64,000 nt of DNA from Pseudocercospora fijiensis CIRAD86 (Eukaryota > Ascomycota > Dothideomycetes > Mycosphaerellales > Mycosphaerellaceae), in NCBI RefSeq assembly GCF_000340215.1, contig NW_006921537.1, positions 3,489,268-3,553,267 on the forward strand, in the 5' to 3' direction. Both the position numbers and the translations under genes were made by a program. Each line of letters opens with the position of its first letter. Position 1 is the first letter of the stretch. Positions 32,986 through 44,569 of the stretch are shown here, one piece after another. Under the pieces are notes generated by a model. The model made no database searches. It had not been told where the DNA came from and saw only the letters and a list, made by a program, of their open reading frames with translations.

Positions 32986-35900
32986 GTAATCCTAATCCTT
33001 ATCCTTATGCTTGCTGCAGTAGTGCAGTTCAAGTTCTTTCTCTTGTTTAGGCAAGAGGACACGAGTGGAGGCGAAAGTGATCGTCGCTCAATGCTCGAGG
33101 GTAAGCGTTTCATGTATCCTCTGCGGCGTGAGACCTGTGAAGACGTCAGATTTTGAAGAGTTTGAGAATGCAATGCTCAATGCCTGCTCACGACGTCATG
33201 CTCAAACAGAAACGTAGGGGGATCAACAGAGACATGCTGGTTGATGGTCGCCACAGTGACGCAGCAGTGCTGACAGACAGGCGTCCGAAACGAATGGTCG
33301 TAGCCTTCAGAGTTCGAAGTGATGCTGCTTTGCGAACTGAAGTCGTGTGGTCCTTCCGTTTCTTTCCGAATGTGTTTGCCTCATCACACACCGCTGTGTC
33401 AGGTGCAAGCGAGGAGGCCAAATCGCAATCTCGCAGACAATCTCGCAAAATGGGAGTTGGAATGGACACCGATGTCATACATTCACCGCTTGCTCTCAGG
33501 TACGCCATACACAGATGTGGGGAGTGAGCTGTGGTGCCGCAAATTCGTGAGTACATGTACATGTGCGTGTAAAGTATGTGTCAACCATACTTCACATGCC
33601 ACATCCTTAACAGAACGCATCGCCACCAGAAGGATCAACATGCGGAACCTGTACAGGACTGCCTGAGCACATACAACCACCAGCACAGTTCGCTTGGATG
33701 GACCCTCGTTTACGAAGGCCGGAAGGTCCAGGCAGTGAGGCAAGTGCAGCGATACCAAGTCGGTACCAGGAGGTTCCTGATGTGTGGGACACGAGCGAAC
33801 GAGAACCGCCACGCTGAAGTTCCAGCAGGTGAAGCGAGATCATCTGCGCGGCGGAAACTCTGCAAGGTGGAATAACTGCCCTGTTCACCGCTGGAACAAC
33901 TTGACGCCGCTGGCGAATGCCCAGCTCCAGCATTCGGGCCAATGGACCGTGAGCCCTATCGTCAAAGTGGATCCCGAGAATAGTGTTTGCAGGCTGTTAG
34001 GGTAGCCTTGTCGATGCAGATGCGCAGCCTTGTCGCCCGCACCTGGTAAGGCAGGTACGATACAACAAGTAGCGAAGTACCGACACGGGGTGTACATATG
34101 TACAAACGTACAAGGACAGGCACCAGGAGCTCCGTGGGAAAGCTTGGTTTCTCAATCCTCGAGGGGACAATTGACAGGCTAGGGGGCCTGGACGACAGGC
34201 AAAGGTTCCCTGGTAAACTTAACTTTCGCATGAGGTCGAAGCTAGCTGGTGAAGACCGGAATTCGTTCCTCTTATGCCGAGGGATGTCATATGGAGGCAA
34301 TAGTGAAGTTACTAGGCAGGAGAGTGGCACTTTAGCGGTAAAAGCGGTGATTGTGGTTTCAGATTCGGGAATGTCGAATGCGGCAGTGGCGAGGAAATTT
34401 CGAGACTGCCACCGATTTCACGGCGAGTATCTAACTGTGTTCACCGAGACTATCGAGCGTCTTTTCGCAGTCTGCGGACTACAGTGGTCTTTCGCGGCGC
34501 AATTCAAGGCCTTGAGAGTAAGTAGCGGGTTCGTTTCCGTCCCGTATCTCTCGAATACGATAGCGATTCAAGGATGTAGTCCTCATACCCAAGTATTGTC
34601 CTCATTGAGAAGTTGTCGCGGACGGACGAATGAAGCCAATTGTTGATGTTCGAGTTCTTGGAAGATAGGCCAGTGAGATTGCCTTTCGGCAGCAGACCGG
34701 CATTCCTTGAAGAACTCCTCCTTTCTGGAAGCCTTCTCATCTAGTCATGACTGGGATACTGGTGCCTTGCAAACCATGGCGATTACCAGCTCGCAAAGGA
34801 ACGAACTCGCACATGCTAGGGCTCGGTCGGCTAGCTGGGGCTCGGTTTAGAGTCCAGGAACTCGCACATCCCTTCGTTGTTCAAAGTGTCTTTTGAGACA
34901 GAGTTTCAAGGTTTTCAGGCTTTCAATGTCTGCGGGAAGACTGTGAACGGACCAGATTTCTGCTTGTGCGCGCGTTGGTCTGCACGCAAAATACCCTGCG
35001 CCACCAAACCTTGCTATCTCTGGGGACGACAATGCTGAATCATAAAGGGATTGCGAGCACACAGTACGCCGCGCATGCAATAATCTGATAGCGCGCAAAA
35101 GGCCATCACACTGCGAGCGCGCGCACGTAGCATTGGCGGCATTGTCACACGCTCATTTCCCCCCACCTGTCATCCCAGAATGTCTGGCGGCCAGAGTTCT
35201 GTCATGCACTAGGACTCGAAGCTTGTTCCGAGCTCACCGGAGGCTCATCTGTTGCATGTGGTTGGTTGTATTGGCGTCGTCATAACATCCCACGCACGCT
35301 CACCGCTTAGACTTGCTGCCACTCTCCCAGGACAAGAGCCCTTGAGCACATCCTTGTCGGACGATAGACTTCTTCCAGAATAGTATCCTTGCTTCTCGAA
35401 GAAGTTTATTCACTCCCCGGAAGGGCAACGGTCCCGGCAACCTTTATCGTTTGTATACAGCGGCTTCGCGCATCGGAGGGCTATTACTTTCACGCTTAAC
35501 AGTGAAGCCGAGTTTCCAATTGGCCCAAACCCTTGCTAGCCCAGAATGGGGCAAAATTGATAGCCTTCCGATGCGCGAAGACGCTGTACGGAGTAGGTGA
35601 GATGATGCGTGTGCGGTTCCGCATGAATGCAGGGTCCACCCGATGCCGCGGTCGGTACACATGTTCTCAGAGCAGCAGACATCGTTCGCTGGTCCAACCC
35701 CGTGCGCATCGGTATGAGTTTCCTGCAGTCTTTCTACTGTATGCGCTGCGGATATGCCGGAAGATGTTGCGCAGAATGTTACTCTCGTCTTACAGCGTGC
35801 GCAGTCGCGCCGTAGATCGATCAGTCCACTCTCATCGAGAGTAGACAACTGATTGTGACTTTGTTGCTCCCACTGATGCAACAGCGTCTTGACGTCCCAC

Positions 35901-36810
35901 CAAGCAACCGCAATAGAACGGGCTCATGGTGGAAAATTGAAGTGGCAAAGCAGATGGAAAACCTCCGTCGCTCCCTTACCAGCTCCATGTCCGCTCGGGG
36001 CCGATGCATTTCCGCCAGGCCATGCTGAATTAGGAATTCCATGGCGGAGAAAGGCGTATATGACCGTCTCGATTCCGTTGCATCGATTGCCTTCAGAGGT
36101 AACTTACGCGTCTTCATCGAAGTCTCCTGACGCCGGCAGATAAAAGGAGAAGATTAGAAGTACGGTTTACTGTCGACCGGGTAGAAAGTCATTGGTCGCT
36201 TAATGATTCCCCGTTCCAGTAGCCTGGTAGGATATTCGGATAATATCTGGCTTTTCCTGCGAAATGACGTTCGGCCATGTAGTGTCGCACGTCGCACCTT
36301 CACATGCAGTCAACAATGCACATATAGTGCCTGATAGACGGCAACTGTCTGACAAGCAGGCGGCAGAAAGAGCATATCAGAGAAATTCGGAAGCGAATTG
36401 ATTTGCCCGTCTCCACCACGCAAGAGCACCAAGAAATATCGCCTTTACAGTACTGGTCGGTTCGCAGTGAATTTCGAAGGCAGTCATTGTATCACAGCTC
36501 ACATATTCTACAGCCAGGTGTCCGATTTTGGCGTCTGCCACCAAAGCCTTTCCAACTCAAGCGGCAAGCGACAAGCGGCACGGCATCCAAATGCGGTCGA
36601 TGACAACATTGAACTTGGCAGTGACATGGGAGCCACGGCGTGGAGAGCCCGTTCAAGTGTCTGGTCTTGGGATCCTGCCGGCTGTATCTTTGGATTTCTC
36701 GAATGACTCAATGGCGGTGTCGGACTGTTGTGACCTGAGACAATGTTGCGAGATATCGAAGCCAGGCCAGTGCTGCCGATTGTCAGGATGTATGAGCGAT
36801 CCACGAGCTG
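32986..36810. other. Long intergenic region with a MITE, no supported gene
   Basis: About 3.8 kb of normal composition. The longest frames (34098-34646 plus, 182 codons; 35444-35881 minus, 145 codons) show no domain, and the latter is partly made of the MITE at 35456-35588. I see no tRNA. Decayed genes or non-coding transcripts are possible but not demonstrable from sequence. Confidence 0.5.
35456..35588. mobile_element. 133-bp MITE with 30-bp terminal inverted repeats
   Basis: The left end (35456-35485) and the reverse complement of the right end (35559-35588) agree at 27 of 30 bases and start TACAGCG. Both ends carry TA, so the structure fits a TA target duplication flanking an element beginning CAGCG, as in Tc1/mariner-type MITEs. 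There is no coding capacity. The right 89 bases recur inverted at 2077-2165. Unlike the large transposons it is not obviously RIP-mutated, perhaps because it is too short to trigger RIP. Confidence 0.75.
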
Positions 36811-37173
36811 TCAGTGAGCGCAAGGAGCGCAAAGAGGGAAGCGAGTGTGCGGCCAAGAAGCACTCGGAAACGACGCACCAGAAGAAAGGAGCGTGAAGCA
36901 GGACAGTACGCGATAGACACGAGGCGCGCTTCTGTTGTGACGGTCAACGGCGCATCTGCCACTGCCACCAACGCGCATCCGCGTCAGATTTGCATCGCTG
37001 AAGAACACGCCGCTATATTCATCGCGCAACTGCTTGCACACCTTCAAGCACGGCGGCATGCGAAAGGTGGCAGCGAAGCGGAGGAGGTCGTCGACCACGA
37101 GCTCGTCGCACATCTGGTCGCGCAACGCTGGCGGGAGACACAGCAGCGCGGGCAAAGCGGCAGTGGTGGTCAT
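36811..37173 (-). CDS. Small F-box-like fungal hypothetical protein (possibly partial)
   Basis: The frame from ATG 37173 encodes 120 residues. It begins MTTTAALPALLCLPPALRDQ, resembling the LLxLPPELRxxIY signature of ascomycete F-box-like proteins, then DELVVDDLLRFAATFRMPP and LKVCKQLRDEYSGVFF, matching the common LLxVCxQLRxE pattern. After about residue 65 the sequence loses family character and becomes Ser/Arg/Pro-rich. The true gene may therefore splice out of this frame near 36970-37000, or may be truncated. A longer open frame to 37248 lacks an ATG. Function unknown. Confidence 0.45.
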   Translation of the reverse strand: MTTTAALPALLCLPPALRDQMCDELVVDDLLRFAATFRMPPCLKVCKQLRDEYSGVFFSDANLTRMRVGGSGRCAVDRHNRSAPRVYRVLSCFTLLSSGASFPSASWPHTRFPLCAPCAH

Positions 37174-37543
37174 GGTCACATCCTTGATGCCAGCGATGCG
37201 ATGCGATGCGAGGCGATGCTCGGAGATGTGATGGAGCTGTACATACAATCATGAATTCGCAGTGGTCGATATCCGATATCCGTAGTCAACTTCCCTGTCG
37301 CCAGCGCGCCCGCCTCTTGCTTTTCACCTTGCCAGCCACCAGCCCAACGATGAATGTGCCAACGCGCCAACTCTCCCACACTGTCCATCACCCACGACTG
37401 CCTCCGCTCATTGTATTCATACCGCAGCACAATTGATTGTACGAAGAAAGAACAACAAGCGCATTGTTTGCCCGCATCCATCGGAGCGGCAACGGCAACG
37501 GCACCGGCACCGGCAACGCCCTTCGACCACATCCTTGCCGCAC

Positions 37544-37566
37544 AGCAACGCAACGCAACGCAACGC
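37544..37566. repeat. (CAACG)n pentanucleotide repeat
   Basis: About four copies of CAACG lie about 130 bases upstream of the membrane-protein start codon, within its presumed leader. Confidence 0.7.
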
Positions 37567-37691
37567 AAAACGCTCGAGCACTCGAGGAGCTCGAGGCGGC
37601 ACGGCACTGAGCACACCACCAAACACACCGACCGCCAGGCACGTATCTCTCACCACTCCCGCTTTGACGCCAGCCAAATCCATTCGCCGCA

Positions 37692-38309
37692 ATGCCGGTG
37701 ATTCCACGAGCTTTATCCACCCTGCCCGACGATACGCGCGTCCTGGACTCGCGACAACTACGCATTGCTGCCTCACACATCACGCGTGCCCTTTCGAACC
37801 TCTCACACAACCTGCGACGCACCCTGACAACCCGGCAAAGTCGTGCTGTCGTAGCCATACCGACACAGTATGAAGGGATCAAAGCCGGTCCCTCGCCAGG
37901 TGCAGTGGCAGGAATCGTGCTCGGCAGCGTGGCCGGCTTCCTCCTACTCATCTGGTTGCTCTGGATCGCAAGCAGCGGCTCCGGCTTCATTCGAGCCACA
38001 AATCTCACGGAAGAAGATGTGGTGGTGAGACGAAGGAATCGAAGCAGAAGCACGAGACGGAGCAGGGCCAGGACCGAAATGACGAGCAGATCCCCACGAC
38101 GAGAGCGCGTAATTCGACAAGAACGAATCATCAGGGATCATGTTCCTCCGCCACGAGAGCCGAGCCGCGTACGGGAGACGATTGTCGTGGAAGAGGAGGA
38201 GCGTAGAGTGCCGGGCGACGATATCGTCGAAGTCATTGAGGAGCACTCTAGTGTTGGTGTCCCACCGCCAAGAAGAAAGAGCAGGCGGAGTAGCGCCGGA
38301 TACAGGTGA
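37692..38309 (+). CDS. Single-pass membrane protein with Arg-rich cytoplasmic tail
   Basis: 205 codons from ATG 37692. Residues 1-65 are a Ser/Thr/Arg-containing N-terminal part without a clear cleavable signal peptide. One strong transmembrane segment follows (about 71-94: GAVAGIVLGSVAGFLLLIWL). Then come a basic Arg/Ser-rich stretch (RRRNRSRSTRRSRARTE), an acidic VVEEEERR/DDIVEVIEE section and a final PPRRKSRRSS. I recall similar architecture among uncharacterised Dothideomycete proteins, with no known function. A GTGAGC donor overlaps the stop (38306), so a spliced C-terminus (for example acceptor at 38356) is possible. The upstream 37174-37691 is its likely promoter and leader. Confidence 0.65.
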   Translation: MPVIPRALSTLPDDTRVLDSRQLRIAASHITRALSNLSHNLRRTLTTRQSRAVVAIPTQYEGIKAGPSPGAVAGIVLGSVAGFLLLIWLLWIASSGSGFIRATNLTEEDVVVRRRNRSRSTRRSRARTEMTSRSPRRERVIRQERIIRDHVPPPREPSRVRETIVVEEEERRVPGDDIVEVIEEHSSVGVPPPRRKSRRSSAGYR

Positions 38310-38939
38310 GCATCAGTCCAAACCACCCTCTCTCTCTCTCTCAGCGGCGATCACAGTAGCTGCTCATCATCAAAGAATCTCCGAGCCGGAATTCCGAGAG
38401 TGCAGCACTGATGTCGACAGCAACCGAGGATGAGCAGAGCAGCCTGAACGTAAGACTTACACAAGCAACACAACAGGCGCGGAGAGTTCAGTGACTACTA
38501 ATTTTGTCTCGACTCGACAACAACAACCTCTTCTTCGACGTCTGCCACCATTTTCGAAACAAAACAGCATTGATTATGGATTTCACGGGACTTTGGCGGC
38601 GGCGATGTGTGCATAGTGTACAATTACGAGTTTCGAGTTCCGCATGAATGGGACGGGACGGGATGGGAATAGCGATGGCGTTTTACTTTTGCGGGCACAG
38701 ATGGAGGATCTGAATTGAATGGGAGACGATGGCAGTGAGAGAGGAAAGGAAGGATGGAGATACCCCCCCCTGTTTTTGCTGTGATTATGATTAGCTTGAG
38801 TTGGCCGCCAGGTGCGTACTAAGTGACTCTCTCTCTCTCTCTGCACAAAACGCGCGTGCAAATACTAAATACGCATTATACTTGTCAAATCAATCTTCGT
38901 GGCTCTTCAATTCTCAGTTCTTAAGTATATCGCTCGAGG
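38310..38939. other. Right edge of the gene island
   Basis: About 600 bases of normal composition with (CT)n runs at 38329-38343 and 38827-38842 and no supported gene. At about 38930-38950 the composition changes to the TA-rich, RIP-type sequence that fills the rest of the window. Confidence 0.55.
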
Positions 38940-39421
38940 TCAGGTAGGCAGACGGATTTACGAAGCGGGAAGTCGACCGTCTTATTATAGTACTTAGTAG
39001 CTCGAGCTGTGTATAGACGACATACCTTATCTTCTTACTTACCTAAAGCAAAAGTTACGGACCTATAATGTAAGTTCTTAGCTTTAGCATTTGTATACCT
39101 CCTATTTCGTAGCAGACGGTAATATTCGGTAATTTTTTATTTAACGAGAATTATCGATCGACCTTTATTCGACTCGTAGGAAAGAGAAAGAGAGAGATAT
39201 ATATAATAATAGCGCTTCTTAGCTATACTCGGTAGGAAGAAGGGCGAAGTTAGAACAAAGTTCTAACTTAATACGTATACTCTTTCCTAGCTTATTTATA
39301 TATATTATATACTAGATTTTAGAAGGCAAAAATTATATTCGTCGAAGGACTCTAACTTTCGTAATAGTTATAGGAATTCCGATTATTATTATTTATTACT
39401 AGTGTTTATATAGCTCGAAGA

Positions 39422-39484
39422 GCTATAAGTAAAGGACGAAGTGCTATAAGTAAAGGCCGAAGAGCTATAAGTAAAGGCTAAGGC
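39422..39484. repeat. 21-bp tandem repeat, three copies
   Basis: GCTATAAGTAAAGG recurs at 39422, 39443 and 39464 within 21-bp units, near the left end of the transposon block. Confidence 0.8.
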
Positions 39485-40429
39485 GACAAGCGAGGTAGGG
39501 TAAGCTAGATTCTAGAAGATTCTACGGCGGCTATAGCCGTGCCGCGCTAGGCAATAAGGCGGAAATCGTTACAAATCGCGCTTTATAAATCGCGCGCCTT
39601 TCTAATAATAACTTCTTCTACTTACTATTACTTACTACTACTACTACTACTACTACTACGACTCGTTACTACTCCCTTTCTATCTTTACTAAGCTAGATA
39701 CTATACCTACCCCCTATACTAGCCCCTATAGAAACCCCGAGTAAGATCTCGAGCGCTACTAGTAAGTTTAATATTATCGCTAAACCTTTATAACCGCGTC
39801 GCTAATAGTATTAGTCGCTTAAGTATTTAAAGGTAAGGAGGTTATCGATCTCGCTAGTACGTCGTCTAACGAGTCTCTCCCTCGCTCTACGAAGCGAGTT
39901 CTAGTTAAAAAGACCGGCTCTAAGAGGGTCGCGACTCTAGTAAGTCTTGTTTATAAATATATATTGCTAGATATACTAACCCTTAAAGCTCGTCGTAGGC
40001 GAAGTCTTCGTACGTTTCGTTAGTAGCGTAGTACGCCGCCTTACCTTTAACTATACTATCGTCCTCTAAGAGGGCGCTAAGACAATTAAGTACTAGTAGT
40101 CGCTAGGCACCTCTACCGTTAACGCCTAGTCGTACGCTATCCTTCTAGGCTTGGACTTTACTTGCGACTTCGACGCTAGCTCCCCCTTCTTCTAGATAGG
40201 ACCTAGTAATCGATTTGCTATAGGAATCTATATCGCCGCTACTCGTAAGAACGCGATAATCTAAGAATAGTATACTAATTAAGAAGTTAAAAGTTAGAAA
40301 ACGCAATAGGAAATAAGATAAGATATACTATTTATACTATAAGGCGCGGACCGATATATATACTCTACGGAGGTTAGTTAGCCCTTTATAAAAAATAAAA
40401 TCTATAAAGTAACTTATAATCTTCTCCTT

Positions 40430-41340
40430 CCTATTTTTATCTCGTCTACCTATATAATAGATATATACTAGGCCTACAATGTCGGTTAGCGAAGCTAGTA
40501 ATGTTTAATCTCGCGTTTCTTAGTACGTTACCGCTGTTATTGCTATTCGTATCGTAGTCGGTTTGAAATATATACCTAATCTAGTTAAGTCTGCTCTACT
40601 ACCGCGACGACTCCTATACGAGCTCGCTTATTGCCTATTTTCCGTATATAACCGCTTGCAATCTCGCTAACACTCTCGTAATATATATCTCGAATATACT
40701 ACGTCGGAAACGTAGGAGAATTAGAATACAACAATTCCGCTAGAAACTCGAAGAGTTACTAGAGCTATACTTTGCTTATACTTCGCCTAAGTTCTTCCGC
40801 TTTCTAAGATACGTCCGGAGTAAAGCCGTATTCCTACTAGTAGCTAGCATCTTCGGCGGAGATAGTCTCTTAATATTCTAGGATGCCCTCTTCCTATTCG
40901 TACTCCTTAGATAGAGGTCGAGTATTCGATTTCGAAGCCCGCCCGCTATCTTCGAATTCTAGTAATGCTACTCTCTTCCGGTTATGGTTTATATAGCTAG
41001 TATAGCTCCTAGGATCTCCTCTATAAGCGCAATTACTGTATAGTAGCTTTAGCGCTAGGTTATAGGAATAACGGCACCCTTCGAAATAACTACGGTTAGA
41101 TTCGTAAGTTCTATATTTCGAAGGAAAGGGACAGTTTAGTATAGCGTAACTTCTAGCGTCTATACCGAGGATATAGACTAGCGCCGCTCGCCTCGCTCTC
41201 TTATTAGTACCCTTCTACGTTACGCCTTCTCCTAGTATACGTATATAGCCCTCTCGAAATACTAGATCTCGCCCTTTACTGCTTACGATTTTCTTTGCTA
41301 GCGCGTAGTCCGTAGTTCTGGTTTCTTAAATTTTACCTTT
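40430..41340 (-). pseudogene. Unidentified degraded reading frame downstream of Helitron helicase
   Basis: One minus-strand frame reads about 300 codons interrupted mainly by TAG/TAA codons consistent with RIP. It includes stretches such as LVYILGIDARSYAILNCPF, KLLYSNCAYRGDPRSYTSYI and ALLEFEDSGRASKSNTRP. This coherence indicates a former protein rather than random sequence. I do not recognise the family; it is not a helicase, Rep, OTU, RT or integrase motif set. It follows the helicase on the same strand, so it could be a third Helitron protein, a C-terminal extension or captured cargo. Confidence 0.5.
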
Positions 41341-42599
41341 TTAATATACTTCTACTACTACTTATACGAACTATTACGCGTAGTCCTTTCCTACTTTAGG
41401 TACGATATTAAGGCTCGATATTATATTAGCGCTAGGAGTATAGTAGAGAACCCGAAGAGAAAGGAGGATAACTAAGAGAACTACCGGGAACTTAGCTTAT
41501 ATAGATAAGGGATAAGCGGCTAAATAACAAGGTTCTTAGTACTTCGGAGAAGTAGTAATACGCTAACTGTATTTAGGTAGCTAACCTCTATACCTAAAGA
41601 GAAAAAAATGCTACTACGGATAGAGAAGTTTTATATATATATATTATAGAGAATAACTACTAATCGTAGCCTAAAAGTCTTTTATATCGAAGTCGAGATC
41701 TACGTCTTAAAGTATACTAAGGATCTTAGCTTCTTATTTATATCCGACAACCGGAGCCTTTCCCTTAGTAACGTCGCCTAGCCTTAGAGTACGAGGTAGC
41801 GTTAGAGCGTATACTATCGAGGTCGGAGTAGAGTCTTAAGTGCGGGATATAGGCTTCGAGAGGAATACGGATTGTCCGGGTAGTTAGTTCCTAGAGAACG
41901 AAGGACCTAGAATAGGCGTAGTATCCTTAGAAATCTATTAGATTATACGCGCCGCAGATGCGGAACGAGGTACTAGTATAGGTACTAGCGTAGGTAGTGT
42001 CGATAAGGTCTTAGTTAGATCTGCCTACGCAATCTCCTTCGAAGGTATTATTTTAGCCGTAACTTATATTATCTATTAGGCGTTACTAGGACCCGGGGCT
42101 AAGTTCTAGAAGTAGACTAAGGAGTCGTCTAGTTAGTATCTAGGAAGTTCTACGAATAACGGTCGGCGCGAAGTTTTCGCTAGCACTATAGTTAGCGTAG
42201 TTTCTCGCCGGCTTAGCTATTATCCGACTCTAGTATCGACTAACGTCCTATCTTCGTCGTTACCTAGTACGAATGCCCTAGGACCCCTTTCTACCCTACG
42301 CGGAAGGCTACTATCGCTACCTACTTCGCGGTCTAGACCCGTAAAGTTTCGAGTATACTAGTTAGGCTCGTCTTCGGGTTCTATAGCGTCTTAAGTAGAA
42401 CCGGTAGACGGTTTAGCGATTTCGGGAATATACGCTCGAGGTACGTAGTTAAGAGTACCCTACGGGCGTCGCGGTTGCTACGCTAGTCTAGTAGAGCTAG
42501 TAGGTATAGCGTATATCGCTCTACGTAATAGGACGTTAGAGGTTACATCTATAAACAGATTTCTATCCCTAAAAATAAAGTCGTAGAGACGCTTAGGCA

Positions 42600-44150
42600 G
42601 ATATAACAGAGCCGAGTAAAACACCTTATTTAGGGAGTCGCCGCTCTACGCAAAAGCATACTTTCCGTTAATAAGTACGCGGAGGTTACACACGTCCGTA
42701 ACGCGTAAGAATGCTACGAAGAGTTAGCTATAGCTAAATACGGGCCGTCGAAGGTCGATACCGATATATATAAGGGATTAACCCTAAGATTTGTTTATCG
42801 TTATTGCGAAACAAGGTCGAAGCGGGAGTTGGTATCGCTTAGGGGTAAACGGTAGGCCTTTGTTCGGATGTATCTAAATTCGCGGTATCTAGTATACTTC
42901 CTAATTATCGTCGTCTAGCAGTTTCCAAACTTTAACCCCGAACTAGAGTGTTTTTACGACGATAACCCGCGTTCCGTTTACGAGTCCTACGGTCTTATAG
43001 ATATTCTGTATAATTATTATTAGTATACCTACCCGGATCCGTAGGCAAGGAATCTAGAGCTCGGTATTCTAGATAGATTTTGAAAGGCTTAAGATTTCCG
43101 GAGGCTAGTCTTTATCGCTAGGCAACTTCTCTATCTTATCCTCGTAGCGATATTCGCGAATTGTACCGTACGGTAGGTCGTCTACGATACGTTCGTTAAT
43201 CTCGTAGGCGGTATCGTTCGTTATATAAAGGATAGCTCGAGAACGATAGAATACTAGGTCGTACTTAGCCTTAATAATACCCTATCTTAGAAAGACGAAA
43301 TCGATAAGCTCGCTAAGGTCCTAGACTCTTCCGACGTATATTAGTAGCTTAATAAATCGATCGAACACGTCGTCGTATACAATATAGAGGGTCTAGCGGT
43401 AGAAGTCGACGTTCCGCGGATTGCTATCTATAAGCCGTATATTTTACTAGAAATAGAGCACCTTAATCTTATTCTAGATTAGGAAGGCTTTAAATATAAT
43501 CGCTATTACGTCTACTTCCTTCGAAGACTTCTTATGCTCGGGAAGCACTAGAAGAGTCTATACCTAGTCGCCGCCGAATACGACGAGGACTCCTACGAAG
43601 AATAGTTCGTTACTCTAGCCGTTACTACCTAATCGTAACTTGTAAAAGAGTCGATATATAGCTATAATATCGCGTCTATTCTATATCGCGGCTTCGTCCT
43701 AAATAACTAGATAAGTCTTTCGGATTAGCTTAGCGTCTATTATATCTTACGTAATAGGACAGTCCTACCGCCCGGTATTACTTAAAAGAAGTTTAAATCG
43801 GGAGTGCGCTATACGACTACTAGGAAGTAGCTATACGGCGACACCTGAAGACGCGATATATAGTACGATAAGGCTACGTGCTCTATAGGTCGCTATAAGT
43901 ATACGGTATAGGAACGTCTTCCCGTAGCCTCCTAGACCTTAAATAAAAAAGTGCGCCGTTAATAGATTCTAGTCGATATCGTTCGTAATATCGGTAAAGG
44001 CTCGCCTTTAACCGTTATTAAGAAGGTAGGCGTTTTGTTATATATAGAGTTTGTTCCCGTCTTCGTTTCCTATATCGACTAGCGCTTCTTCTTAAGCGAT
44101 AGCGTTATTACTACTACGTATTTTCGCCTACGAAGGATCGGAACTCGGTA
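42600..44150 (-). pseudogene. Helitron Pif1-type helicase, RIP-inactivated
   Basis: Minus-strand relic of the superfamily 1B helicase of Helitrons. The Walker A segment (near 43942-43905) reads HFFI*GLGGYGKTFLYR, equivalent to FFIxGPGGTGKTFLY. It is followed by a Walker B-like LVI*DEA near 43700 and GD*V*TLLVLP near 43560. Near the C-terminus come AITINKSQG (about 42830-42790) and VAFLRVTDVCNLRVLING (about 42730-42670), matching the final helicase motifs. Stops are mostly TAG at Trp or Gln positions. The N-terminal side stops near 44150, where the gypsy LTR fragment begins. Confidence 0.8.
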
Positions 44151-44171
44151 GTCTATAGCCCGATACCTTAT

Positions 44172-44382
44172 ATCCGTATTAGGGCTAAGGAGGCTATACA
44201 TAATTAGCATATAACTAGGCCGAGTAAAGCTAGGGTCTTAATGCCTTAGGCAGGGCTTAGCGCTTAGCGTTAGGCTAACTCTCCTACCTTCCTCCCTCTC
44301 CTCCTAGATCTCTATCGAATACTATACTAATTTACTACTACCCTATCTACCTGCTAATATAACCCTTCTTATATAGTATTCG
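44172..44382 (+). repeat. 5' LTR fragment of gypsy element 1
   Basis: About 210 bases match, in inverted orientation, 57690-57480, including GGGTCTTAATGCCTTAGGCA and CTATCTACCTGCTAATATA. Homology ends at both copies after CCCTTCTTATA. The next bases in this copy (TAGTATTCGATC) could be a RIP-altered primer-binding site beginning TGGTA. Only the 3' part of the LTR is present; the rest is replaced by Helitron helicase sequence. Confidence 0.65.
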
Positions 44383-44569
44383 ATCTACCCTTTAAGGGTA
44401 GCAGCTAGATAGTCCTTATTTTAAGCTTTTAGCGGTATAGCTACGAAAACTATCGATTTAACTATATTACGCCCGAAGAACGGGACCTATACGTACTATT
44501 CTATTAAAACAACCGTACCAATTATTAAGTAAGGCCTTCTATACGGCCTATTATACTAAGTCAAGCATA

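Noticed and set aside
34098..34646. 182-codon plus-strand frame
   Set aside because: No recognisable family, composition not clearly coding and overlapping frames on the other strand; left as unsupported.
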